From JBPEWY01 sp965224095 (GTDB lineage Bacteria; Bacteroidota; Bacteroidia; Flavobacteriales; Flavobacteriaceae): a stretch of 64,000 nucleotides of DNA. Under the pieces are notes generated by a model, which had not been told where the DNA came from, searched no databases, and saw only the letters and a program-made list of their open reading frames with translations. A program made the translations under genes and the position numbers. Positions 1 to 8,350 of this stretch are shown one piece after another. Each line of letters begins with the position of its first letter. The first letter of the stretch is position 1. Location of the stretch: positions 434,001 through 498,000 of the forward strand of contig OZ245039.1 of assembly GCA_965224095.1 (NCBI GenBank), given 5' to 3'.

Positions 1-80
1 TCGAACGCATCTATCTGCTCATCGGCTGTTTCTTTAATGATGGTACCATCTCTGTCAATAAACAAAACTTTTTTAGCCAT
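1..80 (-). CDS. hisB: Histidinol-phosphatase / imidazoleglycerol-phosphate dehydratase, N-terminal fragment
   Basis: Only the first 26 codons lie in the window; the gene continues past the left edge. The protein begins MAKKVLFIDRDGTI, which carries the DxDGT nucleophile motif of the HAD phosphatase domain that forms the N-terminal half of bifunctional HisB. The start codon overlaps the end of hisC by 8 nt (ATGGCTAA), so it is translationally coupled to it. The position directly after hisG-hisD-hisC supports bifunctional HisB over another HAD phosphatase. Whether the dehydratase domain follows cannot be seen here. Confidence 0.85.
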   Translation of the reverse strand, partial: MAKKVLFIDRDGTIIKETADEQIDAF

Positions 81-1125
81 GGTTGATTTTTTTTAGCGTA
101 TTGATTAATAAATCATTTTCCTGAGTGGTTCCTATAGTGAATCGCAAACAGTTTTGACATCCGGGTTGTTTTGAACGATTCCTGACCACAATACCTGCAT
201 TCAGTAATTGATTGTATCGTTTAACCGCATCGTCAACCTTAACCATAAAAAAATTGGCCTCGGTAGAATATACTTTCTCAACGCAGTTAACGGTTAAAAG
301 GAGTTCCGAAAGTCTTTCCCTCTCTTTAATGATCGCATAGGTTTCATACCGGTATTTTTTTAAACCATTCAATGCATTCAATGCAAAGCGCTGTGTTAAT
401 TCATTCACATTATACGGTGGTTTTATTTTATCAAGTACGGTAATTATTTGATGTGAAGCATAACAAATTCCCAGGCGAATACCTGCCATGCCGAATGCCT
501 TGGAGAGCGTTTGTATCACGACCAGATTTGGCCATTTTTCCAATTGTTGCACCCAGCTTTTCTGTTTGGAAAAATCTATATACGCTTCATCGACTACCAC
601 CAATCCGTTAAACACTTCAAGCAATTGGGTTATAACATTGGCATCTATAGTATTCCCGGTGGGATTATTAGGGGAACACAGAAAAATAATCCTTGTGGTT
701 TTATTAATACGTTTTTTAATTTTCTCAAAATCCGGTTGAAAATCCGATGTTAATAAAACCTCCTGATTTTCTATATCGTTAATAGCCGCTGTTACTCCGT
801 ACATTCCGTAGGTAGGGGGCAGCGTTATGATATTATCAAGACCCGGCTCGCAAAAGGCGCGGACTAATAAATCCAATACTTCATCACTGCCATTACCCAG
901 TAAGATCTGATCAGATTTACACTGACGTAGTTTTGCCAGGCGTTTTTTTAGTATTCTCTGTTTAGGGTCGGGATACCTATTTACTTCCGAAGGAAACGGG
1001 TTCTCATTGGCATCCAGGAAAACCATATCGGTTCGGTTTCCCTTAAACTCATCTCTGGCAGAAGCATAGGGTTTTAGTGCTTTAATATTATTTCGTACCA
1101 GTGTATCCAGGTTAAATTTTTTCAT
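73..1125 (-). CDS. hisC: Histidinol-phosphate aminotransferase
   Basis: This PLP enzyme of fold type I transfers an amino group from glutamate to imidazole acetol phosphate in histidine synthesis. At 350 residues it has the usual length. Visible motifs are SPNNPTG at 151-157, the PLP-contacting Asp in VVDEAY near 179, and the Schiff-base Lys209 in TLSKAFG. The ATG at 1125 lies inside the 3' end of hisD (14-nt overlap), and the 3' end overlaps hisB, so the three are one tightly coupled operon. Related aminotransferases share this fold, but the his context makes HisC the best call. Confidence 0.96.
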   Translation of the reverse strand: MKKFNLDTLVRNNIKALKPYASARDEFKGNRTDMVFLDANENPFPSEVNRYPDPKQRILKKRLAKLRQCKSDQILLGNGSDEVLDLLVRAFCEPGLDNIITLPPTYGMYGVTAAINDIENQEVLLTSDFQPDFEKIKKRINKTTRIIFLCSPNNPTGNTIDANVITQLLEVFNGLVVVDEAYIDFSKQKSWVQQLEKWPNLVVIQTLSKAFGMAGIRLGICYASHQIITVLDKIKPPYNVNELTQRFALNALNGLKKYRYETYAIIKERERLSELLLTVNCVEKVYSTEANFFMVKVDDAVKRYNQLLNAGIVVRNRSKQPGCQNCLRFTIGTTQENDLLINTLKKINHG

Positions 1126-2407
1126 CGGAAATTTTTTTTAGTCGGATGGAAACTGCATTTCTATGGGCTATTAGTCCTTCTGCTTCCGCCATAAGTTCTA
1201 TACCCGGACCAATGGTTTGCAATCCCTTTTTAGTAATTTTTTGAAAGCTTATACTTTTTAAAAAGCTATCCAGGTTCACCCCGGAATAAGCTTTAGAGAA
1301 TCCATTTGTGGGTAAGGTATGATTGGTTCCGGATGCATAATCGCCTGCTGCTTCCGGGGCATAGTTTCCAATAAATACAGAACCCGCATTGAGAATTCCC
1401 CGAACGAATAAATCTTCCCGGTGCGAGCAAATTATAAAATGTTCCGGTCCATATTCATTAATAAAATCAAGCGATGTAGCATCATCTTCGAAGCAAATAA
1501 ACTTGGCATGTTTCAGTGCTTTCTCTGCCGTTTTTTTCCTGGGAAGATCAGTAATTTGCTTTTGTATGGAGGCAATAACCTGTTCGGAAAACCCCGGAAG
1601 TGTAGATACTAAAATCACCTGGCTGTCGGTTCCGTGTTCCGCCTGACTCAGTAAATCGGCAGCTACAAAATCTGCATCCGCTTTTTTATCCGCAAAAACC
1701 AGTAGCTCAGAAGGACCTGCAGGCATATCAATAGCTACTCCGTATTTGGTAGCCATTTGTTTGGCTACCGTTACAAACTGATTCCCCGGACCAAATATTT
1801 TATAAACCGCGGGAATCGTTTTGGTTCCGAAGGTCATAGCAGCGATTGCCTGAATTCCGCCTACCGTATATATTTGTTTTATTCCGCAAATACCCGCGGT
1901 ATAAAGAAGTACGGGATTAACGGTTCCGTTCTTATCGGGAGGAGTACACATTACAATTTCGTTACATCCGGCAATAGCTGCGGGAACAGCCAGCATAAGG
2001 ACGGTAGAGAACAAGGGAGCCGTTCCACCGGGAATATAAAGTCCCACCCTCTCGATCGGGCGTTTTTCTATCCAGCAGTTTATTCCCGATTGAGTGGTAA
2101 CTAATTTGTTTGTACCGATTTGTGCCTTGTGAAATTTCTCGATATTGGACTTAGCCATTAAAATTGCACGCTTAAGACTTTCGGGAACAGCATTTTCCGC
2201 TTCTTTGAACTTTTGGGGAGCAACAGCTATTTCGTCTAATACCGTATTGTCAAAAAACGAAGTATACTTTCTTACGGCCTTATCTCCCTTTTGTTTTACT
2301 TCATCAAATATTTGAGTTACTGTATTTTCAATATCTGCAACCGACGAAGTGGGTCGTTGGCACAACGACTGCCAATTTTTTCTCGGTGGGTTTTTAAATG
2401 TTTTCAT
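1112..2407 (-). CDS. hisD: Histidinol dehydrogenase
   Basis: This zinc enzyme oxidises histidinol to histidine in two NAD-dependent steps. The 431-residue length is typical. The motif SQAEHGTDSQ gives the zinc ligands Gln255 and His258, AAGDYASG gives Asp356, and GPEHF gives the catalytic Glu322-His323 pair; GPGNQ near 207-210 belongs to the nucleotide-binding region. It lies 15 nt downstream of hisG and overlaps hisC. No residue of the family signature looks replaced. Confidence 0.97.
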   Translation of the reverse strand: MKTFKNPPRKNWQSLCQRPTSSVADIENTVTQIFDEVKQKGDKAVRKYTSFFDNTVLDEIAVAPQKFKEAENAVPESLKRAILMAKSNIEKFHKAQIGTNKLVTTQSGINCWIEKRPIERVGLYIPGGTAPLFSTVLMLAVPAAIAGCNEIVMCTPPDKNGTVNPVLLYTAGICGIKQIYTVGGIQAIAAMTFGTKTIPAVYKIFGPGNQFVTVAKQMATKYGVAIDMPAGPSELLVFADKKADADFVAADLLSQAEHGTDSQVILVSTLPGFSEQVIASIQKQITDLPRKKTAEKALKHAKFICFEDDATSLDFINEYGPEHFIICSHREDLFVRGILNAGSVFIGNYAPEAAGDYASGTNHTLPTNGFSKAYSGVNLDSFLKSISFQKITKKGLQTIGPGIELMAEAEGLIAHRNAVSIRLKKISDEKI

Positions 2408-2422
2408 GAATCGCTTTTAATA

Positions 2423-3280
2423 TTACACTACCATTTTTTCAATAGGACAAACCAGTATTCCCTGAGCACCGGCTTCTTTAAGGGCATCTATCACATCCCA
2501 AAATTTATCTTTCGGTATTACTGAATGCACGGAACTCCATCCTCTTTCAGCTAAAGGCAATATCGTAGGGCTTCGCATGCCGGGAATAATCTTCAGAATC
2601 TCATTGAGTTTTTCATCCGGTGCATTTAGCAGCACATATCTGGACATTCTTCCTTCCAGAACCGACCGCATTCGAAACAGAAGCTTGTGTAATGTTTTAT
2701 CTTCGGTTGTTGATATTCTCGGAGATTTAGCCAAAACGGCCTGAGAATGCATGATAACCTCAACCTCTTTTAAATTATTTTTAAACAATGTACTTCCGCT
2801 CGATACAATATCGCAAATAGCGTCGGCCAGTCCTATATTTGGAGCTATTTCAACCGATCCGTTAATAATGTGTAAGCTTGCTTTTACCCCTTTCGATCTG
2901 AGAAATTCCATGGTAGTTTCCGGATATGACGTAGCTATTTGCTTTCCCTGCAAATCGCCAATCGAATTATAATTCGTATTTTTTGGAACAGCGATAGACA
3001 CACGACATTTGGAAAATCCCAGCTTTTCCACGACCTTAATGCTCTGTCCCTTTTCTGCCAATACATTTTCTCCGATAATAGCAACGTCTACCACGCCGTC
3101 TTTCAGGTATTGCGGAATGTCTCCGTTTCTCAAATAAAAAATTTCAAGAGGGAAATTTCTGGCACTGGCTTTAAGCTGGTCTTTCCCATTGTCTATGGCA
3201 ATCCCGCAATCTTTTAAAATTTTCAGAGATTCTTCATGGAGTCTTCCCGATTTTTGAACAGCAATTCTCAACTTACTCAT
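2423..3280 (-). CDS. hisG: ATP phosphoribosyltransferase, long form
   Basis: HisG catalyses the first committed step of histidine synthesis, joining ATP and PRPP. At 285 residues it is the long, self-sufficient form with a C-terminal ACT-like regulatory domain (roughly 210-285), so it should be feedback-inhibited by histidine directly and need no HisZ. Recognisable segments are the N-terminal LRIAVQKSGRL and the PRPP-loop region SSGSTL near 163. It is the first structural gene of the operon, with about 170 nt of leader RNA ahead of it containing a His-rich leader peptide and terminator hairpin. There is no Shine-Dalgarno sequence before the ATG at 3280. Confidence 0.96.
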   Translation of the reverse strand: MSKLRIAVQKSGRLHEESLKILKDCGIAIDNGKDQLKASARNFPLEIFYLRNGDIPQYLKDGVVDVAIIGENVLAEKGQSIKVVEKLGFSKCRVSIAVPKNTNYNSIGDLQGKQIATSYPETTMEFLRSKGVKASLHIINGSVEIAPNIGLADAICDIVSSGSTLFKNNLKEVEVIMHSQAVLAKSPRISTTEDKTLHKLLFRMRSVLEGRMSRYVLLNAPDEKLNEILKIIPGMRSPTILPLAERGWSSVHSVIPKDKFWDVIDALKEAGAQGILVCPIEKMVV

Positions 3281-3299
3281 ACGTATTTAAGACTTTTTA

Positions 3300-3356
3300 G
3301 TTTGAGTAAACCGCGGGTATCTGATATATTAAAAAACCCGTCTGATTTACTCAAAC
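3300..3356 (-). repeat. Inverted repeat competing with the his attenuator hairpin
   Basis: The 11-mer GTTTGAGTAAA (3356 down to 3346) sits in the 5' arm and loop of the terminator. Its perfect complement TTTACTCAAAC lies at 3310 down to 3300, between the terminator and the hisG start. Nested inside, CGGGT of the terminator 3' arm can pair with ACCCG at about 3319-3315. The two pairings exclude the terminator hairpin. The base pairing is seen in the sequence; a function as antiterminator, read-through stabiliser or translation control is inference. Confidence 0.6.
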
Positions 3357-3362
3357 GGGTTT
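3334..3362 (-). terminator. Intrinsic terminator in the his leader (attenuator)
   Basis: On the minus strand AAACCCGTTTGA (3362-3351), loop GTAAA and TCAGACGGGTTT (3345-3334) form a 12-bp stem with one G-T wobble. The 3' arm runs into a tract of six T residues. It lies between the His-rich leader peptide and hisG, where a transcription attenuator is expected. Confidence 0.88.
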
Positions 3363-3393
3363 TACATATATTGTTACTTACATCAATACACTA

Positions 3394-3450
3394 TCACCTC
3401 GCCTGAGCGCAAGCATGAAAATGATGATGATGTAATTGAATAAAACTCAT
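3394..3450 (-). CDS. hisL: his operon leader peptide
   Basis: This 18-codon reading frame encodes MSFIQLHHHHFHACAQAR, with four consecutive His codons and a fifth two codons later (all CAT), then TGA. It lies between a consensus promoter and an intrinsic terminator upstream of hisG. That is the architecture of a ribosome-stalling histidine attenuator, as in enterobacterial hisL, though the peptide sequence is unrelated. TTACATCA across the first His codons (3435-3428) is complementary to TGATGTAA at 3385-3378, so a ribosome stalled there would block that pairing. The symbol is by functional analogy. Translation is inferred; no Shine-Dalgarno is visible. Confidence 0.85.
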   Translation of the reverse strand: MSFIQLHHHHFHACAQAR

Positions 3451-3469
3451 ATTGTGTGTAATTGTGTTA

Positions 3470-3501
3470 CAAATGTATATTATTAATTTTGTTATATGCA
3501 A
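3470..3501 (-). promoter_or_regulatory. his operon promoter (Bacteroidota type)
   Basis: On the minus strand TACATTTG at 3477-3470 matches the TAnnTTTG -7 box, and TTG at 3501-3499 lies 21 nt upstream as the -33 box. Transcription would start near 3463, about 13 nt before the leader peptide ATG. The spacing matches the promoter grammar known for the primary sigma factor of Bacteroidota. Confidence 0.75.
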
Positions 3502-3550
3502 TGTTTCAATCAAAAAAAATAAAATAATTTAAGATTCTAAGCTAACATAC

Positions 3551-3586
3551 TTGTCTATTAGACAGGTTTTTCTAATTTTAGAAAAA
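3551..3586 (+). promoter_or_regulatory. Promoter with two palindromes upstream of the OmpA-like gene
   Basis: TTG at 3551-3553 and TAATTTTA at 3573-3580 (one base from TAnnTTTG) are 19 nt apart. The palindrome TGTCTA-T-TAGACA (3552-3564) covers the -33 side. TTTTTCTAA-TT-TTAGAAAAA (3567-3586), a perfect 9-bp inverted repeat, covers the -7 box. Their placement suggests operator sites or a 5' RNA hairpin; no regulator is identified. Confidence 0.5.
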
Positions 3587-3596
3587 TAATCTAAGG

Positions 3597-4424
3597 ATGC
3601 GTTATTTTATATTTGGTTTCCTGTTTATGCTGCTTTGTAGTGGTTATGGCCTGCGCTATTATGGCTGTAAGATTAAAGGCTTGTGTCAGGAAGTTTCTAC
3701 GGGTGCATCCGAAATACATTTCACTAACAAAATAGACGATCTGCGTATCTTTAAAGAAGATTATAAATTAGAGTATGAAGCGAAAATGGACAGTGTTAAA
3801 AAAGCGCTTTTTGATTATCTGAACGCGCATCAGGATGAAGAGCTGATTTTAACGGGTTTGTTTACCGACACTGAAAAGCATGTAAACGGGTTAAACCGGG
3901 TTGAGGCTTTAAAAAAAGACCTTATTAAATACGGTATAAACAAGGATAAAATACGAACTAATTCGCTATTTTATCACTTTTTATGGGATGAACAAAACGG
4001 GATAGCCGGAGGTATTTTGTACGATTATGTAAAAGTGTCAGACCGACAAAAGTCTATCATAGAAGCGGGAATTACCAATAGGGTGCTTCATTCCAATTTT
4101 GGTTCGGACGGATTTCAACCGGATAATACTCTTTTGCGATTTGCTTTGGAACTCAATAATTATCTGCATAATCATCCTGGTAAAATTGTGAATATTACCG
4201 GCCATACCGATGATGTGGGAGAAGCCGAAAGCAATATCCAACTAGGGCTTGAGCGAGCACGTAGTGTGATGGAATACATGGTTTCACGCGGAATTCCCGC
4301 CGAAAAAATACAGATTAAATCCTATGGAGAATCTATGCCTCTTGCCACGAATGCCACTCCGGAAGGACGGCAGATCAACAGAAGAATAGAGATTAGAGTA
4401 ATTAATTCAATACAAGAGAACTGA
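3597..4424 (+). CDS. OmpA-family envelope protein
   Basis: The 275-residue protein starts with a hydrophobic segment (about 3-19) that could be a signal peptide or membrane anchor. It ends with an OmpA-C-like peptidoglycan-binding domain from about 155 to 270. Hallmarks are the TGHTDDVG motif and NRRIEIRV at the end, with the conserved Asp and Arg that hold diaminopimelate. The middle (40-140) also looks like a degenerate copy of the same fold (LILTGLFTDTE). Its TGA overlaps the next ATG (TGATG), so the two are translated together. It probably anchors the envelope to peptidoglycan; the exact role is unknown. Confidence 0.85.
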   Translation: MRYFIFGFLFMLLCSGYGLRYYGCKIKGLCQEVSTGASEIHFTNKIDDLRIFKEDYKLEYEAKMDSVKKALFDYLNAHQDEELILTGLFTDTEKHVNGLNRVEALKKDLIKYGINKDKIRTNSLFYHFLWDEQNGIAGGILYDYVKVSDRQKSIIEAGITNRVLHSNFGSDGFQPDNTLLRFALELNNYLHNHPGKIVNITGHTDDVGEAESNIQLGLERARSVMEYMVSRGIPAEKIQIKSYGESMPLATNATPEGRQINRRIEIRVINSIQEN

Positions 4425-4861
4425 TGTTAGAATTATTAAAACCTGAAAATATTTGGGAATATGCTTTTTTGTTCCTGTTGTGTTTGATTTGCTTTTTTAT
4501 CGGATGGCTTTTTTCAAGATGGCAGGCAAGAAAAAAATACAAAAAGGAACTGGCGCATTGCTACACTACTATAGAGCAATTATCTTCGAATCTTGAAATG
4601 AAGTATTCAGGAGATGCGACGCTCGATTTTTCCGGCCTGGGAATGGCTGAAGCTTCAGACAGAGACGATCTGACTAAAATTAAAGGAATTGGCCCCTATA
4701 TAGAAGGAAGGCTAAACGATATTGGTATTTACACTTTTGAACAGATTAGCAAAATTACCGATTCGGATATCGATCATATTACCGAACTCATTGAATTTTT
4801 TCCGGGGAGAATTAAAAGAGATAATTGGAAAGGGCAAGCCCAAAGCCTGCAAAATCTCTAA
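4424..4861 (+). CDS. Membrane-anchored helix-hairpin-helix protein
   Basis: The 145-residue protein has one transmembrane helix near 11-31, a basic stretch (RWQARKKYKKE), then a C-terminal helix-hairpin-helix-like domain at about 85-145 with LTKIKGIGPYIEGRL. Such domains occur in a family loosely named predicted flap-endonuclease-like or 50S L21-like in Bacteroidota; no nuclease catalytic residues are visible. It is coupled to the OmpA-like gene by a one-base overlap. Function is unknown, and the pairing suggests an envelope-located role, not DNA repair. Confidence 0.7.
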   Translation: MLELLKPENIWEYAFLFLLCLICFFIGWLFSRWQARKKYKKELAHCYTTIEQLSSNLEMKYSGDATLDFSGLGMAEASDRDDLTKIKGIGPYIEGRLNDIGIYTFEQISKITDSDIDHITELIEFFPGRIKRDNWKGQAQSLQNL

Positions 4862-4906
4862 AATATTCCGGCTGTTTCTGTGGTTAGTAACTGCAATAAA
4901 TCTACA

Positions 4907-4938
4907 AAAAGGGCTTCAATAGTTATTGAAGCCCTTTT
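4907..4938. terminator. Bidirectional terminator
   Basis: AAAAGGGCTTCAAT, loop AGTT, ATTGAAGCCCTTTT form a perfect 14-bp hairpin with A-run and T-run ends. It lies between convergent genes, the HhH protein on plus and the prohibitin-like gene on minus, and can serve both. Confidence 0.88.
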
Positions 4939-4973
4939 CATATTATTTTTTGATCGCTTTTTACGGGAAGAAC

Positions 4974-5786
4974 TTATTGATTTCCCAGAATGATAGGCAT
5001 TCCGTCATCGCCGGAACCGATAATCACCACTTTACTATTGGGAGAATTTGCAAGCTTATTGGTTGCCTCTATTCCTTTATCTCTTAGAATTTTATCGGTC
5101 AGTGAAGCACTTAAAATCTTATTAGCATCGGCTTTTCCCTGAGCTTCTATACGCTGACGTTGGGCCTCTTTCTGAGCTTTTTCCAGTCTGAATTCATATT
5201 CCAGGGCTTCCTGCTCCTGTTTTAGTTTTCGTTCAATTGCCTCTTTAATAGTAGGTGGTAAAGTAACATCTCTTACCAACACCTCATCAAGCAAAATATG
5301 CTGACTGGCTACTATTTTTTTTGTCTCCTCGAAAATTTCCTGTTGAATGGCATCGCGTTTACTGGAATACAACTGTTCGGGTGTATAGCGGCCTACCACA
5401 CTTCTGGCAGCCGATCTTATGGTGGGAAGAATAATGCGATCCAGGTAGTTTTCACCGATTTCCTGATGCAACTTCCCTAGCTCTTCATATTTAGGTTTAT
5501 ACCAGGCGGAGGCATCCAATTGTATATCGAGTCCGTTAGACGATAATACTTTCATTTTCTCAAAGAGCTCCTGTCTGCGTACTTCGTATACATGCATTTC
5601 ATTCCAGGGAGCTACAATATGAAAGCCCTCTCCATAGGTTTTATCGGTCACCACACCACCGCCAAAGGTTTTGTACAAAACCCCTGCCTGCCCTGACCCA
5701 ATGGTCACTGCCGATTTTGCTATGATAACGGCCAGAATAATAAATGCAAACAGGCCGGGAACTAATATTTTAGGTAATCTATCCAT
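4974..5786 (-). CDS. Prohibitin-like SPFH/Band 7 membrane protein
   Basis: The 270-residue protein has an N-terminal membrane helix (about 8-27), then an SPFH/Band 7 domain (about 28-210) with GQAGVLYKTFGGG and the family segment YTPEQLYSSKRD. A charged coiled-coil follows (about 180-230, rich in KAQKEAQRQRIEAQGKA). Length and order match bacterial prohibitins, which form ring scaffolds at the cytoplasmic membrane and bind membrane proteases. It is the last gene of a four-gene unit, 10 nt after the VWA protein. The client is not known. Confidence 0.88.
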   Translation of the reverse strand: MDRLPKILVPGLFAFIILAVIIAKSAVTIGSGQAGVLYKTFGGGVVTDKTYGEGFHIVAPWNEMHVYEVRRQELFEKMKVLSSNGLDIQLDASAWYKPKYEELGKLHQEIGENYLDRIILPTIRSAARSVVGRYTPEQLYSSKRDAIQQEIFEETKKIVASQHILLDEVLVRDVTLPPTIKEAIERKLKQEQEALEYEFRLEKAQKEAQRQRIEAQGKADANKILSASLTDKILRDKGIEATNKLANSPNSKVVIIGSGDDGMPIILGNQ

Positions 5787-5796
5787 AATAATTGTT

Positions 5797-7830
5797 TTAA
5801 ATAAGTCCGTTATATTTTCTAATAAACCATTCGATAGCCAGTAACAAGGCCAATCCGAACAGCAAATATTTCCAATCGATTAAAGATACACTTTTTTCAA
5901 CGCTTTTTTGCACCGGTGTATAACGTTCTTCCTCCAGTAAATTCTTAATCAGTTTATCGGTTTCAGTAGGAGTATAATAAGCTCCTCCCGTATTAGCAGC
6001 AAGTATTTTAAGTTTTTTTAAGTCGGCATTCATAAACTGACTCTCCACATCGAAGGGTAACACCGTAAACCTACCTGATGCAGAAAAATTATGATCGTTT
6101 ACACTGACTGTAAAATTATAGGTTCCGGGCTTTAAATTACTTAAATCAACTCCGTAATAATTATTTTTCAATAACATAGGAAATCGGTATACTTCTTCTG
6201 ACTCTACATTGCTGACAACAATGTTTAATTGTGCATTAGGATCAAAAATGTAGTTACTGTCAAAATAAGAAGCCGAGATGTTAATATCACTATTCCCATA
6301 ATAAAAAGACTCATAGTCTGTGGTGAGCCTGTTGGAACGTTTTTTTGAAGATAAATAGAAAATACATTTTCCAAAAAAAGTATCGAAGCTTTCAAACGAT
6401 CCGGTATCTAAAAAACTCTGCATACGCCATTTCCACAAATCTTCTCCCTGGAGGAGTGCCTTTCTCTTTTCCTCAGAACTCATCGTTACCATCAATGGTG
6501 TATTGGTTTCTACATTTTGTATTTTTTTTGTGAGCAATACATCGTATGCCGTATTTATTTGCACTTCTCCCATAAAACCTTTTAGCGGAGGAAATCCTGA
6601 AAGGTCCAGGGCCGAGGGCTGAAACGCGTGAAAGGAAGGGTTAGTTACGGGTTGATATTCTTCTGTTTGAAAATTTCGTTCCTTTTCAAAATCACTTTGA
6701 ATACCGTTTAAAAACTGCCAATCGGTCTGAGTACCTGTTATAAAAAATACATTTTTGGAATGCTTTTTCACAGCTTCCCATACATTTTTAAAAGCTGCCG
6801 TGGGTTGATACAAAATTACGAGCTGGTAATTGTCTAAAGACGTATGTACTTCATTACTTCTTTTAACCGTTACCGTTCGTTGTTGGTTACTTTCAATACT
6901 TTTTTTTAGGGTTCCCACATCCGGATGTGAAATATCGCTAACCAACAGGACATTGGTGCGTTCGTCTATAACTTCTATGGCGAATGAACGGGTGTTATTA
7001 CTGGTATTAATTTCTTCATTAACAGGAGATAATGTAACCTGATACTGCTGTACACCAACCGAACCCGCATAAATGGTGGTTGAAACCACCTGAGACTTTT
7101 GATTCTCGCTAAATGTTACCGGTTTGGAAAACAATACGGTTCTCCCCTGTTTTATAGTAAGTATACTGGAAACTTCTTCTTTCCCGGTATACTGTGTAAA
7201 TATCTCCACGGGAAACCGGTTTTTTAAAAAGGCGTATCGGTTAATATTAATTCGCGCTACAGTAATATCGGTATAGGGTATGGTATCTCCCAAAACAACA
7301 GGGTACACCGGCTGATCAAATCTTCTTGAGCTAAATTCATAGTCTTCTCCATACGTCTGATTTCCATCGGTTATAAGTACCACCGGAGCTGTGGAGTTCG
7401 CATATAGTTTTTTGAGTCCGGACAGAGCACCCGATAAATCCGATCTTTTTCCGGTAAACGTCAATGAATCCAATTCTTTAATTCCATCCGATACCATATA
7501 GGCCTGCAGATTGAAACGCTTATCCAGTTCCTCATTATCCAGCAATTGCTGCATTACTTCAACGGCTTCTTCTCCTTTCTTAAGGAAATTGACAGACGAT
7601 GAGTTATCAACTGCAATAACCAGCGATGCTTTTTCTTTTTCATAGCTTCGCCGGGTAACTTTCGGATTGATAAGCAGCAGGAACAACCCGAACCACACTA
7701 AAAATCTCAGGAAGGCAAATAACGGGGATAAACCGGAACGATGTCTTTGCTTATAGTAATACTGAAATACGCTTAAACACAAAGCGATTATTCCAGCCAT
7801 AATAATATAAAGAACCGTCTCGGTAGCCAT
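5797..7830 (-). CDS. VWA-domain membrane protein
   Basis: The 677-residue protein has two N-terminal membrane helices (about 5-25 and 37-55). A von Willebrand A-like domain begins near 68 with the metal-binding DNSSS at 75-79 and LITDGN near 150. A large extracytoplasmic region with beta-sandwich-like repeats follows, and a C-terminal helix lies at about 652-670. The layout resembles BatA/BatB-like aerotolerance proteins, though it lacks the usual Bat gene cluster. Its ATG overlaps the stop of the upstream reductase gene (TAATG). Function is unknown; the MIDAS motif suggests metal-dependent protein binding in the periplasm. Confidence 0.75.
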   Translation of the reverse strand: MATETVLYIIMAGIIALCLSVFQYYYKQRHRSGLSPLFAFLRFLVWFGLFLLLINPKVTRRSYEKEKASLVIAVDNSSSVNFLKKGEEAVEVMQQLLDNEELDKRFNLQAYMVSDGIKELDSLTFTGKRSDLSGALSGLKKLYANSTAPVVLITDGNQTYGEDYEFSSRRFDQPVYPVVLGDTIPYTDITVARININRYAFLKNRFPVEIFTQYTGKEEVSSILTIKQGRTVLFSKPVTFSENQKSQVVSTTIYAGSVGVQQYQVTLSPVNEEINTSNNTRSFAIEVIDERTNVLLVSDISHPDVGTLKKSIESNQQRTVTVKRSNEVHTSLDNYQLVILYQPTAAFKNVWEAVKKHSKNVFFITGTQTDWQFLNGIQSDFEKERNFQTEEYQPVTNPSFHAFQPSALDLSGFPPLKGFMGEVQINTAYDVLLTKKIQNVETNTPLMVTMSSEEKRKALLQGEDLWKWRMQSFLDTGSFESFDTFFGKCIFYLSSKKRSNRLTTDYESFYYGNSDINISASYFDSNYIFDPNAQLNIVVSNVESEEVYRFPMLLKNNYYGVDLSNLKPGTYNFTVSVNDHNFSASGRFTVLPFDVESQFMNADLKKLKILAANTGGAYYTPTETDKLIKNLLEEERYTPVQKSVEKSVSLIDWKYLLFGLALLLAIEWFIRKYNGLI

Positions 7831-8348
7831 TATGAAGTCTCATTTAGTTTCTCTTTAAAAGCATCTAACTTTTGTAATACCTCTTCAGAAACAGATGTTG
7901 TGGTCATCCATCCGTGCACATCGCCTATATAATGCATATTTAAATACGCAGCCGATTTTTTAAATGGAATATAAAAATCAAAATCAAGAGGTTCAGATCC
8001 GCAGCTCAGCACGGCCATCTGCTTCCCTTTTAACTTTCTGCCGAGTTCTTTCTTTATACGCACCAGGTCTGACAAGCGATCGAAAAAGGTTTTTAAAGGA
8101 GCTGACATACTGTACCAGTACACCGGAGTAGCAAACAAGATCAGGTCGGCTTCCCCCATTTTTAAGGCAATATCGCCAAAATCATCGTGTTGATTCCTAT
8201 ACTCATAATCGTAATATGCAATTTCCTTTTCAAGTAAATCAACCACTTCCCATTGCAGGGATTCATTAATATAATCGACTAGTTTTCTGGTGTTTCCGTC
8301 AGACCGGGAGCTCCCCAGAATAATTAATGCTTTTTGTTGTATCTCCAT
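7830..8348 (-). CDS. Flavodoxin-fold NAD(P)H-dependent FMN reductase
   Basis: The 172-residue protein has the flavodoxin-like fold of the NADPH-dependent FMN reductase family. GSSRSDGNT near 12-20 is the FMN phosphate loop, and TPVYWYSMSAPLKTFFDR around 95-112 is the isoalloxazine-contacting segment. It probably reduces quinones or other small electrophiles in the cytoplasm. It begins 2 nt after fabG and overlaps the VWA gene by one base, so all are one transcript. The substrate cannot be told from sequence. Confidence 0.85.
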   Translation of the reverse strand: MEIQQKALIILGSSRSDGNTRKLVDYINESLQWEVVDLLEKEIAYYDYEYRNQHDDFGDIALKMGEADLILFATPVYWYSMSAPLKTFFDRLSDLVRIKKELGRKLKGKQMAVLSCGSEPLDFDFYIPFKKSAAYLNMHYIGDVHGWMTTTSVSEEVLQKLDAFKEKLNETS

Positions 8349-8350
8349 TT

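Noticed and set aside
488..753. Short plus-strand reading frames inside hisC, and many similar antisense frames elsewhere
   Set aside because: They lie wholly within confidently identified genes on the other strand, have unusual composition and no promoter or family match.
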